Shown: in pieces, positions 1 through 8,510 of the stretch | Layout of the letters: each line of letters opens with the position of its first letter | How positions within the stretch are numbered: position 1 is the stretch's first letter | Source: Sulfurimonas sp. | Lineage (GTDB): Bacteria > Campylobacterota > Campylobacteria > Campylobacterales > Sulfurimonadaceae | NCBI GenBank assembly: GCA_026988235.1 | Contig: JALSLQ010000076.1 | Location: forward strand, 1-39,131 | DNA length: 39,131 nucleotides | Direction of reading: 5' to 3' | Made by a program: the position numbers and the translations under genes | The notes under the pieces: model-generated | What the model was told of the DNA's origin: nothing | Databases searched by the model: none | Seen by the model: only the letters and a program-made list of their open reading frames with translations

Positions 1-87
1 ATCCACACTCTCTTGAATAAAATCAATGCCTGCTTTTTCTAAAAGCATTGCGCGTGTTTGTGATGATGAGCAGAGTCTAATAGGCAT
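1..87 (-). CDS. maf: Maf family nucleotide pyrophosphatase, N-terminal part (cut by window edge)
   Basis: Reading leftward from an ATG at 87, the first 29 codons give MPIRLCSSSQTRAMLLEKAG followed by IDFIQESVD, after which the window ends. The pattern of a short strand, S-S-S-x-x-R and then L-x-x-A-G-I is the N-terminal nucleotide-binding signature of Maf/YhdE proteins, which hydrolyse non-canonical or modified nucleoside triphosphates and are linked to septum control. The start overlaps the last 11 bp of the upstream membrane-protein gene, so it is translationally coupled to the alaS operon. Only the start of the protein can be judged here; the call rests on the signature and on my recollection that maf follows alaS in Campylobacterota. 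Confidence 0.8.
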   Translation of the reverse strand, partial: MPIRLCSSSQTRAMLLEKAGIDFIQESVD

Positions 88-613
88 TTCTTAAAGTCAC
101 TCCCAAATAAATTGCAATAATTCCAAGGATGATATTTACAGGAACCATATATTTTCCAATGAGTTCAAGCGCTTTTTTTGCACCTGTTGTATCACCTTTC
201 TCTAAAAGCTTTTGTGCCTTATTCCGTCGCCAAATCATCATGCCAAGATTGGCACTCATTAACATCCAAATACTCTCTTTTACATGTACTAAACTATAAA
301 TATGCATGGCATAAGTATCTATAACATGACCGTTTGCATCCACCGCCGCTGCACGAAAACCAAGTCCTACCGCCATAATAACCGCTGTTATAATGAGTAT
401 AATCACAAAAGGTAAAACAATCATAAAGAGTCGTTGGAGTGCTTGAGAAATTCTCTCTAGCCTATGCAGTGGAGACTCTATTTGCACAAATGAAGGATGT
501 GCGGCAAATTTCATAGCTATCATACCACCGACCCAAACAACAGCAGAGATTACATGTAAGAAGACTATTTGTGTTCTATAATCGGCAAACAATTCTATCA
601 TAAAATCTTTCAT
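77..613 (-). CDS. Four-helix integral membrane protein, CopD/DUF2269-like
   Basis: A 178-residue protein with four hydrophobic stretches (about residues 15-35, 62-85, 105-125 and 153-173). The first carries LHVISAVVWVGGM and residue H39 follows in AAHPSF. A helix-1 histidine next to a VWVGGM-type motif is typical of small four-helix proteins distantly related to CopD and to putative copper or haem membrane proteins; a histidine in LVHVKESIWM of helix 3 could be a second ligand. This is family-level similarity only and no substrate can be given. The start ATG shares one base with the alaS stop codon (TAATG), so it is co-transcribed and translationally coupled with alaS, and its end overlaps maf by 11 bp. 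Confidence 0.75.
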   Translation of the reverse strand: MKDFMIELFADYRTQIVFLHVISAVVWVGGMIAMKFAAHPSFVQIESPLHRLERISQALQRLFMIVLPFVIILIITAVIMAVGLGFRAAAVDANGHVIDTYAMHIYSLVHVKESIWMLMSANLGMMIWRRNKAQKLLEKGDTTGAKKALELIGKYMVPVNIILGIIAIYLGVTLRNAY

Positions 614-3165
614 TACGCTAAAACCTCTGTTATAAATTGTAGTGCTTCTTCTTTTGCCTGTGGCAGTTTTGAAGCATCTTTTCCTCCGGCTTGGGCAAAG
701 TCTGAACGACCACCACCGCCTCCGCCGAGAATCGGTGCTATTTTTTTAATCCAATCACCCGCTTTTGCCTCGCATCCTTTGACACCTGCGGCTATGAGCA
801 CTTTATCACCTTTGACTTGAAACAGCATAGCGCAGAGTTTGTCATTTTGATTTTTAAGTTCGTCAATTTTTTCTTTAATATCACCGTTTGGCAACTCTTC
901 TACAACAACAGCCACACCATTAATATCATCTGCTTTTATCTCAACTTTTGCACTCTCTTGTGCCTCTTTGAGTTCAGCTTTTAGGGCAACGATATTTGAT
1001 TTGAGCCTGCCAATTCCTGCAAGTAAATCAAGATTTTTCACTTCACTTTGTGCCTCGCGTACAAGTTTTCTCTGCTCACAAAAGTATTTGTATGCCGCAT
1101 TGCCACAAACTGCTTCTATGCGTCTTACACCCGCACTCACCCCACTCTCTTTTGTGATGATAAATGAACCAATATTTGCCGTATTTTCTACATGTACGCC
1201 ACCACAAAACTCTACAGAAGCATCTGCAAAACTCACAACACGAACCTCATCACCGTACTTTTCACCAAACTGGCTTTTTGCACCTGATTTTTTTGCTTCT
1301 TCTATCGGCAGAACTTCTGTTTTTGCCGGTAATGCACGCATAATATCATTGTTAACACGCTCTTGTATTACATGTAACTCTTCTTCACTCAGTGCTTTTG
1401 GATGAGAAAAATCAAAACGCAAGCGTGTTGCTTCTACCAAAGAGCCTGCTTGTGAAATATGTTCACCAAGGACATTTGAGAGCACGGCATGGAGTAAATG
1501 CGTTGCCGAGTGATGCTTTGTAATCTCATTACGACTTATATCTACGATGGCATCTACATTTGTATTTTCTTTGATGTAGGATGTCACTGCTATTTGTGAC
1601 ATATTTAAACCAAAAAATTTCTTCGTATCAAGCACTTTTGCACGGCATTTTAGCACTCCAATATCACCACATTGTCCACCGCTCTCAGCATAAAAAGGTG
1701 TTTTATCTAAAAGTACCCAACCCTTTTGAGGCATATCAAGTCGCTCTACTCTTTGAAAATTTTCATCAAGCAGTGCTAAAACCTTTGCAACATTTTGTGT
1801 TGTTTCATAGCCGACAAACTTATTTTCGCCGAACTCTTCAAGCAGTGCTTTAAAATCACCATGGACAGCATCGTCCCCACTTCCTTTCCATGCAGCTTTT
1901 GCTCGTTTTCTCTGTTCACTCATCAAATCTTCAAATTTTGCACTATCTAGTGAAAGATTTTTTTCCTGAAGCATATCTTGCGTCAAGTCTAATGGAAAAC
2001 CATAAGTGTCATAGAGTTTAAAAGCAACTTCTCCTGAAAATACCTCTTTTGTATTTCGCAATTGCATATCAAAGAGTGCTATACCTGACTCAATGGTTTT
2101 AAAAAATCTCGCTTCTTCAAGTTCTATCTGCTCTGCTACTGCTTTAGATTTTGTTTTGAGGTATGTATATTCATCGCCCATAATGTCAACCAAAGTTTCT
2201 ACAAGCTTGTGCATAAAAGGTGTACGAAATCCTAAAAGATACCCATGACGCACTGCACGGCGTAAAATACGACGCAGAACATACCCACGCCCTTCATTTG
2301 AAAAGTTTACTCCTTGCGCAAGAAGAAAAACTGCTGTTCGTATATGATCGGCTATAACACGATAAGAAGCTCCTGTTGTATAAATATACTCTTTGCCTAT
2401 CATATCCTCTACCTTACGAATGATTGGCATAAATAAAGAAGAACCATAATTTGAAAGAGCTCCCTCTTTTATGGCTACAACGCGTTCAAGACCCATTCCT
2501 GTATCTATAGAAGGATGTGCTAAAGGAACTCGCTTGGCACCCTTTTTTTTGACTTCATACTGCATAAAAACAAGATTCCAAATCTCTAAAAATCTGTCGC
2601 CTTCACCACCCAAATAGTCTTCAGCCCCTGTAAAATGTTCAGCACCTTGATCATAAAATATTTCAGAACACGGTCCGCATGGTCCCGTATCTCCCATCGC
2701 CCAAAAGTTGTCTTTATCGCCAAGACGCATAATTTTTTCACTTGCAATATGCTTTTGCCATAAAGTATAAGCTTCATCATCATTTTCATGCACAGTTACC
2801 CAAAGTTTTTCTTTGTCCAAATGCAATACTTCTGTAATAAACTCCCAAGCATACGCAATTGCATCTTCTTTGAAATAATCTCCAAAGCTAAAATTACCCA
2901 ACATTTCAAAAAATGTATGGTGGCGTGCGGTATGACCGACATTTTCAAGGTCGTTATGTTTTCCACCTGCACGAATACAAGTCTGACAAGATGTCGCACG
3001 AGGATTAGAAGGACGAGGAACCTCACCCGTAAAAATCGACTTAAAAGGCACCATGCCCGCATTGTTAAACAGCAAAGTTGCATCATCCGGCACTAAAGGG
3101 GCTGAGGAAACTCTTGTGTGTTGTTTTGATTCAAAAAATTTTAAATACTCTTCTCTGATGTCCAT
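613..3165 (-). CDS. alaS: Alanine--tRNA ligase
   Basis: Cytoplasmic enzyme charging tRNA-Ala with alanine. The 850 residues cover the full family length. The N-terminal class II catalytic core holds the motif 2 region around [18 protein letters not shown] (residues 81-98) and DTGMGLERV (221-229). The editing domain carries the zinc-binding HHSATH (551-556) and CGGVH (654-658) motifs that deacylate mischarged Ser/Gly-tRNA. The C-terminal domain ends in a run of six glycines followed by RSDFAQAGG. The start [11 protein letters not shown] is the usual one. It is first of a three-gene unit with the membrane protein and maf (1-bp and 11-bp overlaps). No anomaly was seen apart from one copy of the TTACATGTAA palindrome at 1368. 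Confidence 0.97.
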   Translation of the reverse strand: MDIREEYLKFFESKQHTRVSSAPLVPDDATLLFNNAGMVPFKSIFTGEVPRPSNPRATSCQTCIRAGGKHNDLENVGHTARHHTFFEMLGNFSFGDYFKEDAIAYAWEFITEVLHLDKEKLWVTVHENDDEAYTLWQKHIASEKIMRLGDKDNFWAMGDTGPCGPCSEIFYDQGAEHFTGAEDYLGGEGDRFLEIWNLVFMQYEVKKKGAKRVPLAHPSIDTGMGLERVVAIKEGALSNYGSSLFMPIIRKVEDMIGKEYIYTTGASYRVIADHIRTAVFLLAQGVNFSNEGRGYVLRRILRRAVRHGYLLGFRTPFMHKLVETLVDIMGDEYTYLKTKSKAVAEQIELEEARFFKTIESGIALFDMQLRNTKEVFSGEVAFKLYDTYGFPLDLTQDMLQEKNLSLDSAKFEDLMSEQRKRAKAAWKGSGDDAVHGDFKALLEEFGENKFVGYETTQNVAKVLALLDENFQRVERLDMPQKGWVLLDKTPFYAESGGQCGDIGVLKCRAKVLDTKKFFGLNMSQIAVTSYIKENTNVDAIVDISRNEITKHHSATHLLHAVLSNVLGEHISQAGSLVEATRLRFDFSHPKALSEEELHVIQERVNNDIMRALPAKTEVLPIEEAKKSGAKSQFGEKYGDEVRVVSFADASVEFCGGVHVENTANIGSFIITKESGVSAGVRRIEAVCGNAAYKYFCEQRKLVREAQSEVKNLDLLAGIGRLKSNIVALKAELKEAQESAKVEIKADDINGVAVVVEELPNGDIKEKIDELKNQNDKLCAMLFQVKGDKVLIAAGVKGCEAKAGDWIKKIAPILGGGGGGRSDFAQAGGKDASKLPQAKEEALQFITEVLA

Positions 3166-3282
3166 AGTTATTTCTCTTTTATAAAATTACGCGATTATAT
3201 CTAAAGTATACAATATTTTAATTTAACTGTTTATTATTTATAAATAATCTGAGATTATATAAATAATAAATACAATTAGTGA

Positions 3283-3288
3283 TATAAT
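3283..3288 (+). promoter_or_regulatory. Predicted -10 element of the chemoreceptor gene
   Basis: A perfect TATAAT lies 48 bp upstream of the chemoreceptor ATG at 3336, in a very A+T-rich 170-bp divergent spacer between alaS and the receptor. No good -35 box is visible, as is usual for sigma-70 promoters in Campylobacterota. A GGAG ribosome-binding site at 3327-3330 precedes the start. Inferred from sequence only. Confidence 0.45.
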
Positions 3289-3335
3289 TTCAAATAACAT
3301 ATAAAAACTTATATAGTAACTAAAATGGAGTATTT

Positions 3336-4541
3336 ATGGGATTTTTTACAAAAAGCGAGCCTCACTATGATTTTACATTTCTAGATCAAGAAGTGTCAGA
3401 ACTATTAAATGATGAAAAAACACTTATTTTTGAAGAGGAAAAAAAAGCTTTAAAAAGTGAAAATATTGAACAAAAGCTCAAAACACTTTTTACAATTAGA
3501 AATAGAGAAATGTTTTATTGGAAAGAGTTTAAACGCACCTATCCCGTAGGCATGATTGCTATTTTACCAGATAGAAAATTCGTAGAATGGAACGAAAGTT
3601 TTACAGCACTCATTAAATGGAATGATGAGGAACTTAGAAATGCAAGTGGTGCAGGTACAGTTCTTTGGCCAAGTAAGCCAAGTGAATGTCAAGTCTGTAA
3701 AATTGTAAAACAGTTTGATATGACAGAAAAAAAAGCAGGGTACGGCAATGCAAATGTGGAAGATAAATACGGTGAAATAATTCCGGTATTTGTTTATGTC
3801 ATTCCCGTCTTTATCAACAATACACTTGATAGAACATTTGTTATCATAAGAGACAGACGAGAAGAGCTGGTTGCACGAAAAGAGTTTCTTGTAGAACAAA
3901 CTACCCCAATTATACAAAGACTATCTCGACTCAAAAACAAAGATATTGCCGAGCTTATGCATTTGAATGAAGATTCAGAATTAAAAATGCTTGAAGAACC
4001 TATCAATGCTATCATTACAACGCTACAAAGCATTGTCACTCAAATAGAAACATCGGCAAATGAAGTAGATGACGACTCAGCAAAAACGAAAGAAGTTGTT
4101 GAAAGCTCTGTTGCATGGGCAAGTGGAGAATTTCAAGCAGCACAGGCAGAACTTGTAGAAAAAGCCAAATCATTAGAGTCTTCCACCAATGAGATAGAAA
4201 ATATGGTTGGGCTTATAAAAGACATCGCTGATCAAACAAATTTACTTGCCCTTAATGCTGCTATAGAAGCGGCGCGTGCCGGTGAACATGGTCGAGGTTT
4301 TGCCGTTGTTGCCGATGAAGTAAGAAAACTTGCAGAAAGAAGTCAACATGCCACTTCAGAAATAACAGCAACTATTTCCGTCATCAAAGATGCCACTTTT
4401 ACTATGGTAACAGACATCAACAGATCAAACAAAGATGGAGAAAAATTAGTAGAGGATCTCTCCAAGATAGATGAAAATGTCGATTCAATCGAAGAACATG
4501 TTCAAATGCTTAAAAGTGCGATTGAAGGCTTTAAGCTTTAA
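3336..4541 (+). CDS. Cytoplasmic PAS-domain methyl-accepting chemotaxis protein
   Basis: A 401-residue soluble chemoreceptor with no membrane segment or signal peptide. An N-terminal coil (residues 1-60) leads into a PAS-like sensor (about 65-175: [20 protein letters not shown] and then VFVYVIPVF...TFVIIRDR). Within it is a CxxC pair, C118 and C121. The C-terminal coiled coil has the highly conserved receptor tip [20 protein letters not shown] and then [18 protein letters not shown], which contacts CheA/CheW. The signalling domain is short (about 250-401). The CxxC suggests sensing of redox state, metal or an iron-sulfur/haem ligand, but that is inference. It is transcribed alone; its end overlaps the convergent arsR gene by 11 bp. 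Confidence 0.9.
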   Translation: MGFFTKSEPHYDFTFLDQEVSELLNDEKTLIFEEEKKALKSENIEQKLKTLFTIRNREMFYWKEFKRTYPVGMIAILPDRKFVEWNESFTALIKWNDEELRNASGAGTVLWPSKPSECQVCKIVKQFDMTEKKAGYGNANVEDKYGEIIPVFVYVIPVFINNTLDRTFVIIRDRREELVARKEFLVEQTTPIIQRLSRLKNKDIAELMHLNEDSELKMLEEPINAIITTLQSIVTQIETSANEVDDDSAKTKEVVESSVAWASGEFQAAQAELVEKAKSLESSTNEIENMVGLIKDIADQTNLLALNAAIEAARAGEHGRGFAVVADEVRKLAERSQHATSEITATISVIKDATFTMVTDINRSNKDGEKLVEDLSKIDENVDSIEEHVQMLKSAIEGFKL

Positions 4542-4893
4542 AAAATAGTTCTCTGTTTGCATCAAAATTTTCAACAAGCGTATTAAAACAACTGCCAAGT
4601 TCGCGGATTGTTTCCATATTTGGTTCTATATAAATTTTATTTGATTTTTTTTCCATAGTGATGATGCCTGCTTCGCGTAGCTCTTTAAGGTGTTTGGAAA
4701 TGGTAGGTAAGGCAAAGTCAAAATGCTCCGCGATAGTGCTTACACAAGTTGCATGTGGGCTGACTTTTACTTTGGGATCTTTTTTGTCAAGTGAGCAGGT
4801 GTAACCACCGGTAAAAACATTTTTAAAAATTAAAAAACGCGTTTCATTCCCCAGTGCCTTAAATATTTTGATTTTTTGTTGCATATCGAGCAT
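4531..4893 (-). CDS. ArsR-family transcriptional repressor with three conserved cysteines (copy 1)
   Basis: A 120-residue winged-helix protein. [17 protein letters not shown] (residues 11-27) is the ArsR helix pair and [18 protein letters not shown] (61-78) the recognition helix and wing. An unusual insertion between them carries C33 and C50, with a third cysteine at C102. The start at 4893 is chosen because AAGGAGAG lies two bases before that ATG; an in-frame ATG 45 bp upstream lacks a good site. About 65% of residues over the first 110 match the second repressor at 6606-6974, including all three cysteines. It diverges from a rhodanese gene across a palindrome at 4944-4973, so it probably represses both. 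The ligand is not known; thiol, persulfide or metalloid sensing are all possible. Confidence 0.88.
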   Translation of the reverse strand: MLDMQQKIKIFKALGNETRFLIFKNVFTGGYTCSLDKKDPKVKVSPHATCVSTIAEHFDFALPTISKHLKELREAGIITMEKKSNKIYIEPNMETIRELGSCFNTLVENFDANRELFFKA

Positions 4894-4920
4894 AACTCTC
4901 CTTGACATTTTAATTATAAA

Positions 4921-4926
4921 ATTATA
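4921..4926 (-). promoter_or_regulatory. Predicted -10 element of the first arsR gene
   Basis: Read on the minus strand this is a perfect TATAAT, 27 bp upstream of the chosen start at 4893, leaving room for a short leader containing the AAGGAG site. On the plus strand a TTGACA at 4902-4907 could serve the rhodanese operon. Sequence inference only. Confidence 0.45.
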
Positions 4927-4943
4927 CCATATCATCAAGTATT

Positions 4944-4973
4944 TAGTTAAATGCCTAATTAAGCATTTAACTA
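4944..4973. promoter_or_regulatory. Perfect inverted repeat, likely ArsR operator upstream of the rhodanese operon
   Basis: TAGTTAAATGC (4944-4954) and its exact reverse complement GCATTTAACTA (4963-4973) are separated by 8 bp. The site lies in the divergent spacer between the ArsR-family gene and the rhodanese gene, upstream of the repressor's -10 and 25 bp before the rhodanese start. A 30-bp dyad is the expected shape of a site for a dimeric ArsR protein. Assignment to this repressor is inferred from position. Confidence 0.65.
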
Positions 4974-4997
4974 TTTAAAAAACACAAAGGTTTAAAA

Positions 4998-5468
4998 ATG
5001 AAAAAATTGTTACTAGTAGTCGCTTTATTAAGTGCAAACATATTAATGGCAGATATTGCAAATAAAATGGTGCTTATTAAAGAAGCCAGAAAAACTGTCG
5101 GAGAGATGCCGGCAAAACAGCTCAAACATTTACTGGATGCAGGCGAGGATGTCATAGTTTTAGATGTAAGAGAGAGTGAACAAAGAGCAGAGGGAGATAT
5201 TCCCTATGATGATTTTAATAAGGAAAACTTTATAGCTATTACCCGTGGTAATTTAGAATGGAAAGTGGCAAAAAAGATCAAAGACCCTGATGCCCTTATA
5301 GTAACATTTTGTCGAAGTGGCGGGAGAGGTGCTTTGGCAGCAGAAGTGCTTAGAAAAATGGGCTATAAAAATGCAACAACACTTAAAGGTGGGCTTAAAG
5401 GCTGGGTCAGAGCAGGATACCCCGTAAAAACAGGCTTAGGTGAAATGGTTTTGAAAAAAGAGCAGTAA
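4998..5468 (+). CDS. Periplasmic rhodanese-like sulfurtransferase
   Basis: A 156-residue protein with a clear signal peptide (MKKLLLVVALLSANILMA, cleavage predicted after A18) and one rhodanese domain: VIVLDVRESEQRAEGDIP (about 52-69), the active-site loop CRSGGRGA with catalytic C105, and LKGGLKGWVRAGYPV near the end. Single-domain periplasmic rhodaneses carry sulfane sulfur as a cysteine persulfide. It is the first gene of a short operon: a DsrE-like gene begins two bases after its stop. The divergent ArsR repressor and the palindrome at 4944-4973 suggest inducible expression, plausibly by reactive sulfur. The donor and acceptor cannot be read from sequence. Confidence 0.9.
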   Translation: MKKLLLVVALLSANILMADIANKMVLIKEARKTVGEMPAKQLKHLLDAGEDVIVLDVRESEQRAEGDIPYDDFNKENFIAITRGNLEWKVAKKIKDPDALIVTFCRSGGRGALAAEVLRKMGYKNATTLKGGLKGWVRAGYPVKTGLGEMVLKKEQ

Positions 5469-5470
5469 GA

Positions 5471-5824
5471 ATGACTACGCTTATCTTAAATCATCAACCC
5501 TATGACGGTACTGATGTAAGTTGGAATGCCTTGCGTTTAGCAAAAACACTTTTCAAAAACGGTGAAGATGTAAACATCTTTTTAATGAATGATGCTGTTG
5601 ATTTGGCTCGAAGTAAAACAGTTAAACCTGATAGCTATGATTATGATTTAGCGACAATGTTACAAAAAATGTACAAAGATGGAATTTCACTACAGGTATG
5701 CGGTACATATAATGCCCGCTGTGGAATTTTTAAAAATGAACCATATTTTGATGAGAGTATTTCTTCAACAATGCAGAGACTCTCTGAATGGGTAGTAAAA
5801 AGTGATAAAGTGCTTACATTTTAG
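5471..5824 (+). CDS. Cytoplasmic DsrE/DsrF-like sulfur-relay protein
   Basis: A 117-residue protein with the alpha/beta fold signature of the DsrE family (TLILNHQPYDGTDVSWNALR, then NGEDVNIFLMNDAV) and the cysteine-bearing loop VCGTYNARCG, giving C77 and C84. DsrE-like proteins carry persulfide sulfur between sulfurtransferases. There is no signal peptide, so it should act in the cytoplasm, while the rhodanese two bases upstream is periplasmic. The near-zero spacing shows the two are one transcript. Its biochemical partner is not evident from the window. Confidence 0.85.
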   Translation: MTTLILNHQPYDGTDVSWNALRLAKTLFKNGEDVNIFLMNDAVDLARSKTVKPDSYDYDLATMLQKMYKDGISLQVCGTYNARCGIFKNEPYFDESISSTMQRLSEWVVKSDKVLTF

Positions 5825-5891
5825 CAATTAAATGAAGTAATTTTACATAAATTTTACTTATCAAAGATAGTATAAGAAAAAGGAATTGAGC

Positions 5892-6356
5892 ATGAAAAAA
5901 ATAGTACTACTTTTAGCCCTGTTGGGTTTACTTCAAGCAGACGAAGAAACCGCACGAGTTGTTTATGACTTAACAACGAGCAATATGGCAAAGTTTGAAA
6001 AAAACATACTTAAAGGCATTGCCGTTAATAAAGCACATTACGAGGGGAATTTAAAAGAACTCGAAGTTGCAGTTGTCATTCATGGTGGAGCCTATAGATT
6101 TTTTGTTAAAGATATACAAAAATCTATGTTTAACACGAATCTAAAATTAGTAGAAGCGTATCCTGAATTAAAAAAAAGAATAGCAAGTATGGCAGATACA
6201 TATGAAGTAGAGTTTTTAATGTGTAAAGCTTCTATGTCAAAGAATCATCTTGAAGCTAAAGATGTAGTAAAATTTGTAAAAATCATACCAAATTCAACTA
6301 TAGGACTTATAGATAAACAAAACGAAGGCTATGCGTATATTCCCGTGAAAGATTAG
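5892..6356 (+). CDS. Secreted DsrE-like protein
   Basis: A 154-residue protein starting at ATG 5892, seven bases after AGGA; an in-frame TTG two codons earlier is less likely. Signal peptide MKKIVLLLALLGLLQA, then a DsrE-type domain with VVIHGGAYRFF (about 61-71) and a single conserved-position cysteine in VEFLMCKASM (C111). Periplasmic DsrE-like proteins are common in sulfur-oxidising Campylobacterota and are thought to take part in sulfane-sulfur handling. It lies 67 bp after the cytoplasmic DsrE gene and so could be in the same operon. Its last 212 bp are repeated exactly downstream by a tandem duplication, but this copy is intact. Confidence 0.85.
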   Translation: MKKIVLLLALLGLLQADEETARVVYDLTTSNMAKFEKNILKGIAVNKAHYEGNLKELEVAVVIHGGAYRFFVKDIQKSMFNTNLKLVEAYPELKKRIASMADTYEVEFLMCKASMSKNHLEAKDVVKFVKIIPNSTIGLIDKQNEGYAYIPVKD

Positions 6357-6622
6357 CAAAAAACTTTCTACTTGGTGTTGTCAATTAGTAGAAGCGTATC
6401 CTGAATTAAAAAAAAGAATAGCAAGTATGGCAGATACATATGAAGTAGAGTTTTTAATGTGTAAAGCTTCTATGTCAAAGAATCATCTTGAAGCTAAAGA
6501 TGTAGTAAAATTTGTAAAAATCATACCAAATTCAACTATAGGACTTATAGATAAACAAAACGAAGGCTATGCGTATATTCCCGTGAAAGATTAGCAAAAA
6601 ACTTTCTACTTGGTGTTGTCAA
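6145..6622. repeat. Perfect 238-bp direct tandem duplication
   Basis: Positions 6145-6384 reappear without a difference at 6383-6622 (offset 238, two-base AA overlap at the junction). The unit contains the 3' part of the secreted DsrE-like gene, the 11-bp gap, and the last 17 bp of the convergent arsR copy 2. Both flanking genes remain intact, so the event only added a spacer. Perfect identity points to a very recent event or an assembly error. Confidence 0.95.
6385..6594 (+). pseudogene. Truncated second copy of the DsrE-like gene 3' end
   Basis: The duplicated segment encodes the last 69 residues of the DsrE-like protein, from LVEAYPELKK to the stop, without the signal peptide or N-terminal half. 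An internal ATG at 6427 could start a 55-residue piece that keeps the cysteine, but no ribosome-binding site was seen and the fold would be incomplete. It is treated as a by-product of the tandem duplication. Confidence 0.85.
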
Positions 6623-6974
6623 ACTGATAGACAGCACCCTCTTCATACTCTTTGACTAGTTTTGTAAAACACTCAGCTATCTCTTTCATCGTTTCTATAT
6701 TTGGTTCGATGTAGATTTTATTCTTACTTTTTTTCATAATAATAATATCTGCATCTTTCATCTCTTTTAAATGTCGTGAAATAGTAGGCAGTGCAAAATC
6801 AAACTGTTCGGCAATGCTTGTAACACATGTTGCCTGCGCAATTAAGTCATCTTTTGGTTTTGTATCGTCAATAGAACAAGCATAACCGCCGGTAAAAATA
6901 TTTTTAAAAATTTTAAATCTTGTTTCATTTCCTAACGCTTTAAAAATCTGTATTTTTTTATCCATATCTAGCAT
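6606..6974 (-). CDS. ArsR-family transcriptional repressor with three conserved cysteines (copy 2)
   Basis: A 122-residue paralogue of the repressor at 4531-4893 with the same layout: [17 protein letters not shown], a cysteine-bearing insertion (C33, C50), recognition helix ALPTISRHLKEMKDAD and C102. The start at 6974 follows an AAGG site; a 22-residue upstream extension is possible but unsupported. It diverges from dsbD and the ArsM-like methyltransferase, across a spacer with an inverted repeat at 7083-7102. Its stop codon lies in the tandem-duplicated segment. The two repressors probably respond to related signals and may cross-talk; the signal itself is unknown. Confidence 0.88.
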   Translation of the reverse strand: MLDMDKKIQIFKALGNETRFKIFKNIFTGGYACSIDDTKPKDDLIAQATCVTSIAEQFDFALPTISRHLKEMKDADIIIMKKSKNKIYIEPNIETMKEIAECFTKLVKEYEEGAVYQFDNTK

Positions 6975-7065
6975 TATTTTACCTTCGTTTATTATATTTA
7001 CAATTATATCTAAACAAAAACTATTTAGCAATTTAGACAATTAACTTTATATTAAGTGTTTTAGC

Positions 7066-7102
7066 TATAAACTCTTACATCAATTTAGCTAATAAGCTAA
7101 AT
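7066..7102 (+). promoter_or_regulatory. Predicted dsbD promoter and ArsR-type operator
   Basis: A TATAAA at 7066-7071 could be the -10 of the dsbD operon. Just downstream, ATTTAGCT (7083-7090) and AGCTAAAT (7095-7102) form a perfect 8-bp inverted repeat with a 4-bp spacer, in the position where a bound repressor would block initiation. Further TTTAGC half-sites occur at about 7023 and 7060. dsbD has an AGGA site before ATG 7122. Assignment to the adjacent ArsR protein is inferred. Confidence 0.5.
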
Positions 7103-7121
7103 AATTATATAGGAAAAATAA

Positions 7122-8501
7122 ATGAAAAAACAAAATATAATCACAATACTATTTCTTTTAGGAGTCTTCAGCCTCCCTCTCTTTGCGGGAAGTGATATAC
7201 TTTCTACACAAAGCACACTCAGTATACTTGGCGGTGCATTCGTTGCAGGAATACTACTTACATTTACACCCTGTGTCTTACCTATGATTCCAATTCTCTC
7301 TAGTGTCATTGCAGGAGAAGGAGAAAAAATCTCCAAAGCCAAAGCATTGAAACTCTCTTTGGCTTACATTTTAGGAACTGCTGTTACTTATGGGGCTATG
7401 GGGGCACTTGCCGGAGCCACAGGGGATCAACTTCAATCTTATTTTCAAAATACTTGGGCAATCAGTGGAATGAGTCTACTTTTTGTGCTAATGGCATTGG
7501 CAATGTTTGGTGTCTTTACAGTGCAGCTTCCTAGCTCTTTTCAATCAACTTTAAATGGAACTACCTATAATTTAAAAGGCGGCAAATTTTTTGCAGTTTT
7601 TATTTTAGGACTGGTTTCTGCTCTTGTACTTGGGGCATGTGTTTCTCCCGTACTTATCTCATTTTTAGGTGTTGCAATTGCAACAAGTGACCCTCTATTA
7701 GGTGCCCAGACAATGTTTGCTCTTGCGCTTGGCATGGGTATTCCACTCCTGCTTATGGGAATGGGTATAGGCTATCTGCTACCAAAAGCAGGTGCATGGA
7801 TGGATAGTGTTAAATATTTTTTCGGCATTATTTTGCTTGGCGTTGCTATCTATCTATTTACGGAACTGCAACTTATCTCTAACCTCATTTTATGGGGGAC
7901 TTACTTCATAGGTATTGCAGTATATATGGGTGCTTTGAATTGTAATAAAGAGACATTTAGTAAGTGGGGAAAATTTCAAAAAATGTTAGCAGTCTTATTA
8001 CTTATATGGGGGTCAGCTACCCTTATCGGTGCAGCAAAAGGAAATACTAATCTGCTACTTCCTCTTCAAGAAAAAGCTAGTGTAATTGCAACGACAGTAG
8101 CTAAACAAGACATAATAAAACAAGTAGCACTTCCATTTGAAAAAATCAGTAACCTGAAAGAGCTAACAGCAAAAAGAGAACAGGCACTACGCGCCCATAA
8201 ACCAATCATCATTTATTTTCATGCAGAGCATTGTCGTGTATGTGAAAAGTTAAAAAACACTACTTTAAAAGACAAAAAAATAAGAGAAATACTTGCATCA
8301 AGTTATATACCTCTTATGGTCGATATGACAAATAAATCTGACAAAGATGCCAATGCCATTAAAACAAAACTCAAAGTTTTTGGTCCTCCTGCTTTTATAA
8401 TTATAGATGCAGATGGAGAAATACTTGAAGATGACATCGCATACGGATATCAATCAGCACAAAATCTATTTGATATGCTCGATATGAATACAGCGGATTA
8501 G
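7122..8501 (+). CDS. dsbD: DsbD-family thiol:disulfide interchange protein lacking the N-terminal domain
   Basis: A 459-residue inner-membrane protein moving reducing equivalents from cytoplasmic thioredoxin to the periplasm. A signal-like first helix is followed by the eight-helix central domain, whose redox cysteines are C51 (TFTPCVLPM) and C173 (LGACVSPVLI). A periplasmic thioredoxin-like domain at about 345-459 carries HCRVCEKL (C371, C374). The N-terminal immunoglobulin-like alpha domain of classical E. coli DsbD is absent, so the final partner must be another protein. It begins the operon with the methyltransferase 9 bp downstream and diverges from an ArsR gene, which suggests a thiol-stress or metalloid-response role rather than general cytochrome maturation. 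Confidence 0.92.
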   Translation: MKKQNIITILFLLGVFSLPLFAGSDILSTQSTLSILGGAFVAGILLTFTPCVLPMIPILSSVIAGEGEKISKAKALKLSLAYILGTAVTYGAMGALAGATGDQLQSYFQNTWAISGMSLLFVLMALAMFGVFTVQLPSSFQSTLNGTTYNLKGGKFFAVFILGLVSALVLGACVSPVLISFLGVAIATSDPLLGAQTMFALALGMGIPLLLMGMGIGYLLPKAGAWMDSVKYFFGIILLGVAIYLFTELQLISNLILWGTYFIGIAVYMGALNCNKETFSKWGKFQKMLAVLLLIWGSATLIGAAKGNTNLLLPLQEKASVIATTVAKQDIIKQVALPFEKISNLKELTAKREQALRAHKPIIIYFHAEHCRVCEKLKNTTLKDKKIREILASSYIPLMVDMTNKSDKDANAIKTKLKVFGPPAFIIIDADGEILEDDIAYGYQSAQNLFDMLDMNTAD

Positions 8502-8510
8502 AGGAAGATA

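Noticed and set aside
4893..4938. N-terminal extension of the first ArsR protein to an upstream ATG
   Set aside because: The extension would cross the -10 box, lacks a ribosome site, and is not shared by the paralogue.
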